Shown: positions 50,301 through 59,978, numbered from the stretch's first letter. The stretch: DNA of 64,000 nt from Eubacterium sp. 1001713B170207_170306_E7 (GCF_015547515.1 NZ_JADMVE010000002.1:372001-436000), one strand, 5' to 3'. A program made the numbers and translations. The notes: generated by a model not told the origin, from the sequence alone.

Positions 50301-52906
50301 ATACAACAGATATAAACGGACATCTTGAAATTTCAAACCTTCCAATGGGCACTTTGGATACAAACGGGGCGGAATATAAGCTTGTTGAAGTTGAGGTACC
50401 GGATGGTTATTTAAATACAGATATTGATGAAAATGGAAAAGTTAAAGAACCTATATCATATGGAAACTTTGAAAAAATTATTACCTTTCTAAAAGATAAA
50501 GACGACATTGAAACAGAAAAGTATACTTATAATTTAAAGGTTCTTGAAGATTATACAAAGATTCAGATTCACAAAGTAGATGCCAATGGTTATGAAGCCG
50601 AGCATGAACAGCTGCTTGGCGGCGCTGAGTTGGCAATTTATAAAGCAGATGGCAGCGGTCAGCCAACAGGCGACCCAATTGCGAAATGGACCAGTAAGGA
50701 AGGCGAGGTAGAAAAAATATACCGTGTGCTGGCGCCAGGCAACTATATCCTAAGAGAAGAAAAAGCACCGGACGGCTATGTGAAAGCACCGGACGTGGCC
50801 TTTGAGGTCAAAGAAACAGGCGCTGTACAGGATGTAACCATTAAAAATGACTACACCAAGCTGAACATCAATAAATATGAAGCTGGTACTCAAGACCAGC
50901 TCGCAGGTGCAAAACTGCAGATTATCCAGGTGACCGATGGCGTGGAAACTGTCATGCGGGAATGGGTAACAGATGGTAAAATCCATCAGGAAATTAAGCT
51001 GGCGCCAGGTGACTACATTCTGCGTGAAGTGGAAGCCCCGGCAGGCTATATGAAAGCAGCAGATATGCCCTTTACCTTAAAAGGTGACTGGGTAGATGGA
51101 GTGATACCAGAACAGAATATCCAGCTTGAGGATGATTATACCCTGGTAGAAATTTCCAAAGTGGACTTAACCGGTGACGACACCGCAGCCGAGCTTAAAG
51201 GCGCCGGACTGGCCCTTTACAAAGCGACCGAGGATGGACAGGCTGGAGAGATTGCGAAAATTTATAACCGTGAGACAAAGCAGTATGAAGATGCTCGATG
51301 GACAACGGATGGCAGTGTAAAACAGCTGATGGGATTAGAACCTGGAAACTACATACTGCGTGAGGAAAAAACCCCAGATGACCGCTATGTGAAAGCAGAA
51401 GATAGGCTCATCACCGTTGATGATAAAGGCTATATTGCGTCAGGAAACCAGGCGCAGCAAGTCGATCCCATGACAAACTACTGGACAGAGGTATCGGTGA
51501 CCAAGAAAAATGCTTATGACGGCAGCAATCTGGCAGGTGCTACCCTGTCAATCTATCCCGTTGACGAAAATAACCAGATCACCGGAGATGCCCTGCGCAC
51601 CTGGATCACTACCACAGAGACTCAGGTACAGAAAGGTATACCAGCAGGCAGATACGTTTTAAGAGAAGACGCTGCGCCGGCAGGCTATCTGAAGGCGGCC
51701 GATGTGCCCTTTACTCTGACAGCCTTCAAAGGACAGAATACGGTTACCCTTGAAATGACGGACGAACCCTTTAACATGGATTTCCTGAAGTACAGCGATA
51801 TGGACGATGTCATCAAAAGGCCGGTTGTCAAGTCAATTGACGGCAAGCTGGTAGGCGCCACAATGGGAATCTATGACGTGGATAGTTTTACCTATGATCC
51901 GGATACCGGAACAAGCGATATCCCATTGATCAGCTGGAATACGTCTAATAGAGAATTAATCAAATATACTGGTATCTTTCCGACTATCAGCACGGCAATT
52001 GCCCAGGCTAAGGTGGTCAGCAGTGTTGATGGCCCAGGCCTGGAAGTGGGGAAAACCTATGTGTATGCCGAAGCTGATAGACCAAGTTTTGTGCTTATAT
52101 TGCCTGAACCGGTGTATTTTAAGGTAGATGTGGATGCAGCCGGCGCGCCGAAATTCTATTACTGGACCGCCGGAAATGAAGCTAATCCCACCGTGGTCGA
52201 TGCTACACAGGTACAGGAAAAGGATGCCGATGGCAATGTTACAGGTACCTATCAGAGCTTCTGCGATGACCAGGACGGCAACAACAACTATAACGACGGT
52301 ACTGTTGAGGTGCTCAATCGGGTTGAAAAGGACTGGGCTAATGCCCGAATCAGTGTTTCCGCTGTAGACGCTGACAGCAATAACAACGTGCCTGGCGCCA
52401 AGTTAGAGCTTTACTTAAAAACCGTGAAGCAGGATGTGAGCCCTGTCAGCCGCCTGATGCTGCGTGCTACCAGCTTTACACCGTTTGCCGACAAGGTTGA
52501 AGAAGCCTTGGACGCTGTGGAATATGTATTGATCTCCGAATGGACCTCTGGTGAGCAACCACAGATCGAAGCAGCCTGGTGGCTGTCTGAGGGATCAGAG
52601 CTTCAGATACGCGAGGCCGCGCCGCCGGAAGGCTATTATCAGGCTGATAATATCGACTTTGTGCTTGAAAACAAAAATCCAGAGGAACCGGCAGATATGG
52701 TGGCTGAAATTAAAGTACCCCATAAAAAAATACCGGTATTGCCTTCAGATAATAATGGAGGAACCACTGAGGAAAATAGTGGGTCAAAAGTAAATGACAA
52801 CGCCAAAACTGGTTTTAGCAGCGAAGGAGGAATGGCAATGACACTGCTGGTAATGGCTGGAGCAGCCCTTGCCGGAACAGTAATTTACCGAAAAAAAGCA
52901 AAATAA
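47309..52906 (+). CDS. Giant thioester/CnaB-repeat adhesin 1
   Basis: 1865 residues. A signal peptide ends near GAFAEES. An N-terminal thioester domain has a cysteine in GIPAFCTEVEK (about residue 124) and a glutamine in LAVQWLVWEQ (about 170). About eleven SpaA/CnaB-type domains follow, several with the closing motif E-x-x-x-P-x-G-Y (EEKAPDGYV, EVEAPAGYM) that carries the isopeptide acid. The C-terminus is NAKTG-F, membrane helix (MAMTLLVMAGAALAGTVIYR), lysine tail. Thioester domains attach covalently to host surfaces, and isopeptide repeats make rigid stalks. AAAGGAG precedes the start. A wall-sorting variant replaces LPXTG. Confidence 0.85.
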   Translation: MKKKLFGVLTVLIILFSMVMPGAFAEESKTDSIQNQNIIENSAALSVIENNGIEQEKEITDEQENEENIQEEASPLSIMRNAPYYMVKHLTSSEDCKGVVVGPGINTGILRQQYVYTMNGIPAFCTEVEKPARVYEFDGWIDNESLANLPFYSYCAEYIKNGDEFYTLAVQWLVWEQVHNATSYPENDTVAENMEILKKAAEKAYKKPSFDNQTFDIEVGKSITIEDTNGVLGSEFNDFVGKITTADGISISKNGNKITISVAADTVSGDHNVKIEKYPDEYIGDSMYYQPIDTNGNHDFSAQAMRSFKFKDQLSCNFKVNVKSGRLQIQKKDNVDSNVVVKDAKFKVSKNADMSNPVGIYSTLDDGKTQVIENLLPGKYYVQEIYVPGAWVIDNTIKEVQVDVSSDATPLTVFEQTNNRKEGYVEIGKNDADTPNSDNTKPFTNTTESVNGGQFAVFYADGPMKDQEAPISHLISKRGEKVKSEVLYYYGDNFQYNTYYVQEIQAPNGYFHSDEKYYFTLTKPTETFSYTFKNLESLGSCVISKQDTVTGEENLGDATFEGAEYTLYAKEDIKAPWDPNTVLIKAGTPVHTFIMDKDGKTDAKDRLFLGEYYIKETKAPNGQTAAQEGSLENLTDQIKESPSYNLDTTEYPVSLKYNGQHEAVELVDNLSKDRVVSQAFQVIKINENDDSTTNLLEKAEFEVKLKSEFDKYYVEPADTSDVAAMKKAFAEAWAKTPIAKDKDNNDVPTLVTDSKGWAMTPRLPYGTYILHETVVPQWQLQTMDPYVFVVDKDSEDPKQWAVQTDETFEGRVKIVKKDAEYGNVVLKNTKFKIYDTDKKEYVRQKIGGQWTEVFQTEADGYTGFFETPQALTAGHYQIQEVEPPIDYIQYLGPTDALNVAIQERDGSSFEYDPVDKVGVFTINVVNKPTYGEIVLDKEDIDDPSIKVGNATFQLIANKDIYKPYQYITDENREEMIIYHKGDVITDRPNQWGGANGLYTTDINGHLEISNLPMGTLDTNGAEYKLVEVEVPDGYLNTDIDENGKVKEPISYGNFEKIITFLKDKDDIETEKYTYNLKVLEDYTKIQIHKVDANGYEAEHEQLLGGAELAIYKADGSGQPTGDPIAKWTSKEGEVEKIYRVLAPGNYILREEKAPDGYVKAPDVAFEVKETGAVQDVTIKNDYTKLNINKYEAGTQDQLAGAKLQIIQVTDGVETVMREWVTDGKIHQEIKLAPGDYILREVEAPAGYMKAADMPFTLKGDWVDGVIPEQNIQLEDDYTLVEISKVDLTGDDTAAELKGAGLALYKATEDGQAGEIAKIYNRETKQYEDARWTTDGSVKQLMGLEPGNYILREEKTPDDRYVKAEDRLITVDDKGYIASGNQAQQVDPMTNYWTEVSVTKKNAYDGSNLAGATLSIYPVDENNQITGDALRTWITTTETQVQKGIPAGRYVLREDAAPAGYLKAADVPFTLTAFKGQNTVTLEMTDEPFNMDFLKYSDMDDVIKRPVVKSIDGKLVGATMGIYDVDSFTYDPDTGTSDIPLISWNTSNRELIKYTGIFPTISTAIAQAKVVSSVDGPGLEVGKTYVYAEADRPSFVLILPEPVYFKVDVDAAGAPKFYYWTAGNEANPTVVDATQVQEKDADGNVTGTYQSFCDDQDGNNNYNDGTVEVLNRVEKDWANARISVSAVDADSNNNVPGAKLELYLKTVKQDVSPVSRLMLRATSFTPFADKVEEALDAVEYVLISEWTSGEQPQIEAAWWLSEGSELQIREAAPPEGYYQADNIDFVLENKNPEEPADMVAEIKVPHKKIPVLPSDNNGGTTEENSGSKVNDNAKTGFSSEGGMAMTLLVMAGAALAGTVIYRKKAK

Positions 52907-52981
52907 ACAGAAGATAGACGGAAAACAGAATACAGGGGAGCGCTTTTGGTTAAAAAGGCGCTCCAGCAAGAGAGGATAATT

Positions 52982-55900
52982 ATGAAAGAAAAGCGAAAAC
53001 GAGCAAAACTTTGGCCGTTGCTCCTGATATTAAGTATGTTGCTGACCAGCATGCCTGTATCGGCCAAAACGGTTAACATCGAAAGTGCCAAGGAGACGGG
53101 CTTCCGTATTGCAATCCGCCTGGATGGCAATCAAGTAGGGTACTGTTTTGATGGAGAGTTAAGTGCGCCGAAAGGTAATTATGATCTGGTTGAAACCACT
53201 CACGGTATTCCACGGGATATTATTACAGAAAAAAATTTAACAGCAGATGATGTCAGCAAAATCAATGCGGCCCTGTACTCTGGCTATGGCGGCCCAGCAC
53301 AGGATACTCTTTTATCCCGGCTTAAAACAGCTATGGCAGGCTTAGATATTGAGAACAGTTATCCAGAAATTTATAAATACGGACAGGATTTTACAGCGAA
53401 TACCATATCACCTGTAGCCGTTGATTTCACAGGCTTTACAGAAGAGCAAATCGAAACCATGGCAGAGGGGGTCACTCAGATTGCCATCTGGAACCTCAAT
53501 AAAGATGTTGAACGTGTGGCCAGGTTGGAGCATTTAAAAAGCAGCAATGCCTTAGATATGAGTCGGGCTGGCGGCAATAATGTTGCATATTCTACTAATT
53601 TTTATAAATGGACCAGTGAAACAACAGCATTGTCCCAATCGTCTGCTCCAGTAGATCAAGCTGAAAGTATTTTATTATGGCTGATTGGCGATCCGGATAA
53701 AGTTTATAGCTATGACACCTCTCCGGATGGCACTCATCTCTTTAAAGTAGAGCCGTCTGATCAGTTTAAAACAGAAGCAGAAAGCCTGCGCAACGAGCTT
53801 GGCACAGTTCTGAAGGACTATTATCAAAAATTGATAACAACACCTGAACTGAAGGCATCCCCTTCTGTCAGTTTTACACCGGACAATGGATCTTTTGTGG
53901 CAAACACTAATCCTCAGATTAGTGAGAGCTATGTTTTAAAAGACAGCATTACCCTTGCTGCCAACGATATAAAAGATGATCTGGGCCAGTCAGGAGCAAC
54001 CTTTCAATTAGGCGTGCCAGCAGGTTATACTTTGTATATTGACAATAGCGGCGTTCTGGAGAAAGTCACCCCCTATACTCAATTCAGCGGCAATGAAAAG
54101 CTGTGGATGGCTACCGACAATGCAAATAATGACAACAGAACCTTTACCTTTGGCACAACAGGATTGTTCACTAACACGGATATTCTGTTTTACCGTTCAA
54201 GCGACAGCACAAGACAGAATGTCGTGCGCCCAACAGCTGTGTCTGAACAGCTTGAGTTCAACTTTACAACCGCACAGAAATACCCTGTAACCATCACAAA
54301 AACCGATTTAGGCGGTAAAGAGGTTGAGGGCGCAACCATTGCGGTTTATAAAAAGGGTGAAACAGAGCCATTATACACCGCGGTATCGCAGGCGAATGGA
54401 CAGGTAGTATTTGAGCTTCAGCCCGGGGATTATACCTTCAAAGAAACCATTACCGCGCCGGGATACAGTGTCAACCCGATCGAAAAAGATTTTACAGTAA
54501 ATACGGATGGGACAGTTACCGCAGAAAAGGGTATGACCATTGAGAATACACCATTAAAGTTGTCTGTCTCTAAAAAAGCAATAACTGGAGATGATGAACT
54601 TAAAGGTGCGGATTTTACACTTACTAAATTAAATGATGATGGAACAAAAGAAATCGTTGATTTGTGGACCTCGGATGGTACACCACATGAAATCAGCGTA
54701 AGTGTTCAGAATATTTCGGGTACACACTATCTGGAAGTTGGGAAAACCTATGAATTGACAGAAAATGCAGCACCAGTTGGATATGAATTAACAAACACAA
54801 TCAAATTTACAATTAATGATGATGGAAAAGTACAGATTATTGGAACTGGTGAAGTAGATGAAAACAACCAGATTACCGTGAAGGATAATCCGATTGAGGT
54901 TAGCTTTTCTAAATACAGTCTTACTGGAAGGGAAGAATTGCCGGGTGCTAAACTGACGTTAAAAGACAGTGCTGGAAATATAATCGACAGCTGGACATCT
55001 GGAACAGATTCTCATGTTATTACAGGAAAACTGACTGCCACCAAAGAATATATTTTAGTGGAAGAAACGGCGCCTGAAGGCTACACCATCGCTGAATCCA
55101 TCAGCTTTACTGTTAACCAGGACGGAACGGTAACCATTACCGGACAATCTGGTTCGAGCACTGAGGTTATCATGCGGGATGACTACACAAAAGTCAATTT
55201 CTCCAAACAGTCTTTATTTGGAAGCAATGAACTTCCAGGCGCAAGTTTGAAAGTTGAAGAACTGGATGAAAATGGAAAAGTCGTAAAGACTATTGATGAG
55301 TGGACATCAACCGATGCAGTTCATCAGATTGTAGGAAAACTGGTGGTTGGTAAAACCTACCAGATGACCGAAGTTACAGCCCCACAAGGCTATGAAGTGG
55401 CAGAAAGCATTAAGTTTACAATTGATGAAAAGGGAAAAGCGGTTGTCAACGGAACAGCAGGGGATACCGTTACCATGAAAGATTCCCCGATTGGGATCAG
55501 CTTTTCTAAGAAAACCATTGCGGGCTCCGATGAACTCCCGGGCGCTGTATTAAAGATTACAGATGTTGATGGTAATTTCATTGATGGCTGGACATCCGGC
55601 ACAGAGCCACATAACATCAAAACGCTTGAAGCAGGAAAAACCTATTTTATGATTGAAGAGACAGCTCCAAACGGTTATATTGTGGCAGAAAAAATTGAAT
55701 TTACAGTCAATGACGATGGAACTGCAACCATTAAAGGTCAGGAAGAAAGCACCGGAACCATTGTCATGCGGGATGCCCAGGAGGGTACCGTATCCTTTTC
55801 TAAAAAAGCCGTCAATGGTACAGAGGAGCTGCCGGGCGCCAAGCTTACCGTAAAGGATAAAGATGGAAATGTTATCCGTTCGTGGACTTCGCAGGAAGGA

Positions 55901-58666
55901 AAAGCTGAAGTTATCGAAGGCATGCAGCCTGGCGAGTACACCATGGTTGAAGAGACAGCTCCAGCCGGTTACATTAAGGCTGAAAGCATCACCTTTACTG
56001 TACATGGAGATGGTTCGGTTTCAGTAAATGGTCAGACAGCTGAAGGCAATGTTGTTACCATGCTGGATGATTATACAAAAACAACTATCAGCAAGCAGGA
56101 TATTACAAATAATCAAGAGCTGCCAGGTGCAACACTTCAGATTTTAGATGCAAATGGCAAGATTGTTGAAGAATGGGTGTCAGGAGCAGAACCCCATACC
56201 TTTAACGCGCTGCCGGTTGGTGACTATACTTTGGTAGAGATCACCGCGCCAAACGGATACTCTAAAGCAGAGAGCATTCCGTTTAAAGTAACAGAAACAG
56301 GGATTGAGCAGGTTGTTACCATGCTTGACGCCCCTAACGGCGTATCCTTTTCCAAAAAAGCCGTCAATGGCACAGATGAGCTGGCCGGCGCGAAGCTGAA
56401 GGTTTTGGATAAGGATGGCAAGGTTGTTGACAGCTGGACCTCAACCGATACACCGCATATCATTGAAAAAATGACAGCGGGCGAATATACCATGGTTGAG
56501 GAAACTGCACCGGATGGCTATGTGAAAGCAGAAAGCATTACCTTTACGGTGAATGAAGACGGCAGTGTTATTGTCAACGGGACCACTGGTTCCGGCGTGA
56601 CCATGCTGGATGATTACACCAAAGTACAGATCAGCAAAAAAGATATTGCAGGCAGCGATGAATTGCCCGGAGCAACTTTGATCATAAAAGACAAGGATGG
56701 CAAGGAGATCGAACGCTGGGTATCTACAGACAAACCATATGTTATTGAAAAATTGCCAGTTGGAGATTACACACTGGTCGAAGAAACCGCACCGGACGGA
56801 TACACAGTTGCGGAAGAGGTGCCTTTTACTGTCACTGAGACAGGAGAAATCCAAACCGTTGAAATGACGGATAAACCGACGGAAGTTTATCTGACAAAAA
56901 AAGATATTACAACCGGCGATGAACTGCCTGGAGCAACTTTGATTGTAAAAGACAAAGATGGCAATGAAATTGATCGCTGGGTATCCACCGATGAACCCCA
57001 TAAGATCGAAAAATTAACAGAAGGGGAGACTTATACTCTCATCGAAGAAACCCATCCGTTTGGGTACGTTACGGCCGAAGAAATTACCTTTGTTGTCGGA
57101 AAAGATGGTGTCACCATTGAAAATCCAATTATCATGGTTGATGATTACACAAAATTTGAATTTTCCAAGTTCTCCATCACGGGGAGCCAGGAAATTCCAG
57201 GCGCTAAATTAACCATAAAGGATAAGGATGGTAAAGTGGTTGACAGCTGGACCTCAACCGATACCCCTCATATTGTTACAAAATTGAATCCAGGTGATGA
57301 GTACACCTTAATTGAAGAAGCCCCACCGGAAGGATATTACACCGCGGCAGCTGTCAAGTTTACAGTCAGCGATACCGGTGAAGTACAAAAAGTAGCTATG
57401 CGTGACGAACCTGTTGTGGATTTTGAAGTGGTTCTGACAAAAACAGATCTTACGACCGCAGAACCAGTTCCAGGCGCTACCGTGGTCATTAAAGACAGTG
57501 ATGGCAAAGTGGTATTTGAGGGTGTCACCGATGAAAAGGGACAGATTAAAACAACAAAGCTTGCACCGGGTAACTATACCTTCGAGGAAACCATTGCGCC
57601 AGTCGGCTATGACCGCAGAACAGACAGCTTCCCCTTCACAATTGATAAGGATGGCAAAGTAACTGGAACGACGACCTTTACGGATGCACCATTACAGGTT
57701 GACATCAGCAAGGTCGCCATTACCGGAGGACCCGAGCTCCCAGGAGCAGAGCTGTCCATTATCGATAAAGAGACAGGTGAAGTCATTGAGAGCTGGACAT
57801 CAACAAGTGAAGTTCACCGTGTATCCAAAGGAAAACTGAAAGAAAGCCACACCTATATCCTTCACGAAAATCTCGCACCTATCGGGTATGAATTAGCGCA
57901 GGATATTGAGTTTACTGTAGCGAATACCGGCGAAGTGCAGAAAGTTGAAATGATTGATGAAATCAAACCAGAACTGGAAGTTGGATTCTCTAAGAAAGAC
58001 ATCACGACTGGTGAAGAAATCCCTGGCGCTAAGCTGTCTGTCTACAAAAAAAATCCCGACGGCACCAGAGGCGAACTAATTGAAACATGGATTTCAGGAA
58101 ACACACCTCATATCATTAAAGGTCTGGAAAAAGGAGAAACCTACACAATGGTTGAAGAAATTCATCCAGATGGGTTTGTGCCGGCAGAAGCCATTGACTT
58201 TGTGGCTGGTGTTGGAAATCTGGTAGAAATGTTTGATGATTACACAAAAGTCGACATTTCGAAACAGGATGCGACGACCGGACAGGAACTGGCAGGAGCT
58301 AAGCTGACCCTGACCGATGATTTTACAGGTAAAGTTGTTGCCAGCTGGACCTCCGGCACCACACCATACAGAATTAATTATCTGGTAGCGGGAAGAACAT
58401 ACACCTTGCATGAAGACCTTTCGCCGCTTGGCTACCATGTCGCCTCTGACGTGAAGTTCACAGTATCCCTCACGGGTGAGGTGCAGAAAGTAGTCATGAA
58501 GGATGAAGTCATTAAAGTAACGAATATTGTGGAAAATGTCAACACGGGCATTATGCGCAACTCAACCTTCATGCTTATTGCCATTACATTGATCGTGGCA
58601 GGATTGTCAGGAATTGCTGTGATGGTGCTGATTAAAAATAAGAGAAGCTCAATCAAAAACAAATAA
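52982..58666 (+). CDS. Giant thioester/CnaB-repeat adhesin 2
   Basis: 1894 residues from ATG 52982 (AGAGG upstream). Signal peptide (LLILSMLLTSMPVSA), thioester domain with cysteine in VGYCFDGEL (about residue 54) and the exact TQxA element VTQIAIWNL (about 165). Some 250 residues of ectodomain follow, then fifteen CnaB-type repeats of about 85-90 residues, each closing with a pattern like VEETAPDGY. It ends in VNTG-I, a membrane helix (FMLIAITLIVAGLSGIAVMVL) and a basic tail. The repeats are highly similar in sequence. It should form a long, stiff stalk carrying a covalent host-binding tip. Paralogous in plan to the preceding gene. Confidence 0.87.
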   Translation: MKEKRKRAKLWPLLLILSMLLTSMPVSAKTVNIESAKETGFRIAIRLDGNQVGYCFDGELSAPKGNYDLVETTHGIPRDIITEKNLTADDVSKINAALYSGYGGPAQDTLLSRLKTAMAGLDIENSYPEIYKYGQDFTANTISPVAVDFTGFTEEQIETMAEGVTQIAIWNLNKDVERVARLEHLKSSNALDMSRAGGNNVAYSTNFYKWTSETTALSQSSAPVDQAESILLWLIGDPDKVYSYDTSPDGTHLFKVEPSDQFKTEAESLRNELGTVLKDYYQKLITTPELKASPSVSFTPDNGSFVANTNPQISESYVLKDSITLAANDIKDDLGQSGATFQLGVPAGYTLYIDNSGVLEKVTPYTQFSGNEKLWMATDNANNDNRTFTFGTTGLFTNTDILFYRSSDSTRQNVVRPTAVSEQLEFNFTTAQKYPVTITKTDLGGKEVEGATIAVYKKGETEPLYTAVSQANGQVVFELQPGDYTFKETITAPGYSVNPIEKDFTVNTDGTVTAEKGMTIENTPLKLSVSKKAITGDDELKGADFTLTKLNDDGTKEIVDLWTSDGTPHEISVSVQNISGTHYLEVGKTYELTENAAPVGYELTNTIKFTINDDGKVQIIGTGEVDENNQITVKDNPIEVSFSKYSLTGREELPGAKLTLKDSAGNIIDSWTSGTDSHVITGKLTATKEYILVEETAPEGYTIAESISFTVNQDGTVTITGQSGSSTEVIMRDDYTKVNFSKQSLFGSNELPGASLKVEELDENGKVVKTIDEWTSTDAVHQIVGKLVVGKTYQMTEVTAPQGYEVAESIKFTIDEKGKAVVNGTAGDTVTMKDSPIGISFSKKTIAGSDELPGAVLKITDVDGNFIDGWTSGTEPHNIKTLEAGKTYFMIEETAPNGYIVAEKIEFTVNDDGTATIKGQEESTGTIVMRDAQEGTVSFSKKAVNGTEELPGAKLTVKDKDGNVIRSWTSQEGKAEVIEGMQPGEYTMVEETAPAGYIKAESITFTVHGDGSVSVNGQTAEGNVVTMLDDYTKTTISKQDITNNQELPGATLQILDANGKIVEEWVSGAEPHTFNALPVGDYTLVEITAPNGYSKAESIPFKVTETGIEQVVTMLDAPNGVSFSKKAVNGTDELAGAKLKVLDKDGKVVDSWTSTDTPHIIEKMTAGEYTMVEETAPDGYVKAESITFTVNEDGSVIVNGTTGSGVTMLDDYTKVQISKKDIAGSDELPGATLIIKDKDGKEIERWVSTDKPYVIEKLPVGDYTLVEETAPDGYTVAEEVPFTVTETGEIQTVEMTDKPTEVYLTKKDITTGDELPGATLIVKDKDGNEIDRWVSTDEPHKIEKLTEGETYTLIEETHPFGYVTAEEITFVVGKDGVTIENPIIMVDDYTKFEFSKFSITGSQEIPGAKLTIKDKDGKVVDSWTSTDTPHIVTKLNPGDEYTLIEEAPPEGYYTAAAVKFTVSDTGEVQKVAMRDEPVVDFEVVLTKTDLTTAEPVPGATVVIKDSDGKVVFEGVTDEKGQIKTTKLAPGNYTFEETIAPVGYDRRTDSFPFTIDKDGKVTGTTTFTDAPLQVDISKVAITGGPELPGAELSIIDKETGEVIESWTSTSEVHRVSKGKLKESHTYILHENLAPIGYELAQDIEFTVANTGEVQKVEMIDEIKPELEVGFSKKDITTGEEIPGAKLSVYKKNPDGTRGELIETWISGNTPHIIKGLEKGETYTMVEEIHPDGFVPAEAIDFVAGVGNLVEMFDDYTKVDISKQDATTGQELAGAKLTLTDDFTGKVVASWTSGTTPYRINYLVAGRTYTLHEDLSPLGYHVASDVKFTVSLTGEVQKVVMKDEVIKVTNIVENVNTGIMRNSTFMLIAITLIVAGLSGIAVMVLIKNKRSSIKNK
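54550..58500 (+). repeat. Tandem CnaB-encoding DNA repeats
   Basis: Successive units of roughly 260-280 bp encode SFSKK..., LPGAKLT..., SWTS... and EETAPxGY. Nearly identical stretches, for example GACAGCTGGACCTCAACCGA at about 56429 and 57242, would allow expansion or contraction by recombination. Confidence 0.75.
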
Positions 58667-58699
58667 TAATCAGAAAATAAAGTATATATTTGGCTAATG

Positions 58700-58757
58700 T
58701 TAACCGGGGCGCAGACTTTGCATTTGTGCTTAGGGTGCCCCGGTTAATAATTTTTAA
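58700..58757 (+). terminator. Terminator of the adhesin gene
   Basis: TTAACCGGGGC (58700-58710) / GCCCCGGTTAA (58737-58747), 11 bp perfect, then AATTTTT. Confidence 0.85.
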
Positions 58758-58790
58758 AACGCGCGCTGTTTTAAGAAAACAGGCGGAATC

Positions 58791-58967
58791 ATGGAAATTA
58801 TTATGGGAAAGAACTTCATAATTGATATAAATAAAGAAGAAAGCGGAGAATGTAAAGGTAAATTAACAAAGATAGAGGAACAAGAAATTTTAGATGATTT
58901 TAACTTACTGGAAATGATTAAAATGATCGATAATAGTTTGGAAAAAGATAAAACGGAAGGTGGTTAA
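58791..58967 (+). CDS. Small hypothetical protein upstream of the zinc-ribbon gene
   Basis: 58 residues, MEIIMGKNFIIDINKEESGE..., acidic and lysine-rich. It ends at a stop 1 base before the next ATG, so the two are coupled. The ribosome site is weak (GGCGGA). The family is unknown. Confidence 0.45.
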   Translation: MEIIMGKNFIIDINKEESGECKGKLTKIEEQEILDDFNLLEMIKMIDNSLEKDKTEGG

Positions 58968-58968
58968 A

Positions 58969-59391
58969 ATGAAGTGCTCGTTTTGTGGCGGTCATATGCT
59001 GCGCGGGATAAAAGTTAGGGTTGATTCAGGTATCTGGTTGGACAAACAATATATTACGCAATTTGATAATGCGAATGACAATGATAAGCTGAAATTGCTG
59101 GGAAAATGTGGAAAGCTAAACAATCAATTAAAGATAAAAAGGCAAGTGACATATTATTGTGAACAATGCGGTCATTGTGTTGAAATAAATACGAAAAGAC
59201 CTGAAGATGCAGAATTGGCATCAATCAAGATGCCCAAGTATATTTTTAATTCTTTGTTCCGAGCACAAATTTATACATTGGAAGAATTATTCGCAATAAA
59301 GGAAGATGAATTGAAGCGCATTCGTGGAATTGGTAATAAAGGAAGTAAATACATACAGAAGATACTGGAATATCAGTCTAATAGGGATTAG
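58969..59391 (+). CDS. Zinc-ribbon protein with an RNA polymerase alpha-CTD-like helix-hairpin-helix
   Basis: 140 residues. An N-terminal zinc ribbon combines CSFCGGHM with YYCEQCGHCVEI (paired CxxC). The C-terminal 50 residues read NSLFRAQIYTLEELFAIKED, then ELKRIRGIGNKGSKYIQKIL, the helix-hairpin-helix pattern of the RNA polymerase alpha C-terminal domain, which binds AT-rich promoter DNA. ATG 58969 has AAGGTGG upstream. It may be a small transcription modulator. No exact family is known to me. Confidence 0.6.
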   Translation: MKCSFCGGHMLRGIKVRVDSGIWLDKQYITQFDNANDNDKLKLLGKCGKLNNQLKIKRQVTYYCEQCGHCVEINTKRPEDAELASIKMPKYIFNSLFRAQIYTLEELFAIKEDELKRIRGIGNKGSKYIQKILEYQSNRD

Positions 59392-59978
59392 GTATTAAGG
59401 AAATCCATCAACCAGGGTATTGGCGAGAATACAAGTCGAATGTATTGCCGCGAATACCTCGATTAACAATATTAGAAGGTATTTGAACCATCAAATATAG
59501 CTGTTATATGATTATTACACATTCATCACATAGCTCCCATACACGGAATTATGAAAAGATATCGATGATCTTTTCAGACAGGTCATTAACAGCTAACATG
59601 GAAAGGAGAAGGTAGAAGTAAATGCACGTTGGCATCTGTGCTTTTGTTTAAGAGCACAGATGCGGGTGTGCGGGTAAATATCAATATTTTTGCGATTTTT
59701 AAACACACCTTAGACACTTCTCTTTTGTAATCAGGGAATCATCAGATTTCCGGAGGTCTACACCTCCATGACCGGGGAATACACCAGCTCCCCGGTCATA
59801 CATTTTTATTGAGTAAAAAATGATTTTAGATGAAATAATTGATATTATCAGGTACGTACCTGTTAATATATCCTACCTTATTTTTGCGGCCAAGCGCCGT
59901 GTATACTGCGGAAAAGCGCCAAATTTTTCGCAGTATTTTTTTTCGTAATAAAAATAGAATAAGTTTAATTTTCAGAGA
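59392..59978. other. Gene-poor stretch with hairpins and a palindrome
   Basis: No convincing gene. It holds a hairpin with 11-bp stem GCATCTGTGCT/AGCACAGATGC near 59632-59662 that includes a 9-codon frame behind AAGGAGAAGG. It also holds two back-to-back hairpins at 59752-59767 (GGAGGT/ACCTCC) and 59768-59799 (ATGACCGGGGA/TCCCCGGTCAT, terminator-like). A 14-bp palindrome CAGGTACGTACCTG lies at 59849-59862 and a hairpin ATACTGCG/CGCAGTAT with long T-run at 59903-59945. Confidence 0.6.
59903..59945 (+). terminator. Terminator-like hairpin upstream of site D
   Basis: ATACTGCG (59903-59910) / CGCAGTAT (59929-59936) then nine T. It blocks read-through into the site D promoter. Confidence 0.75.
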
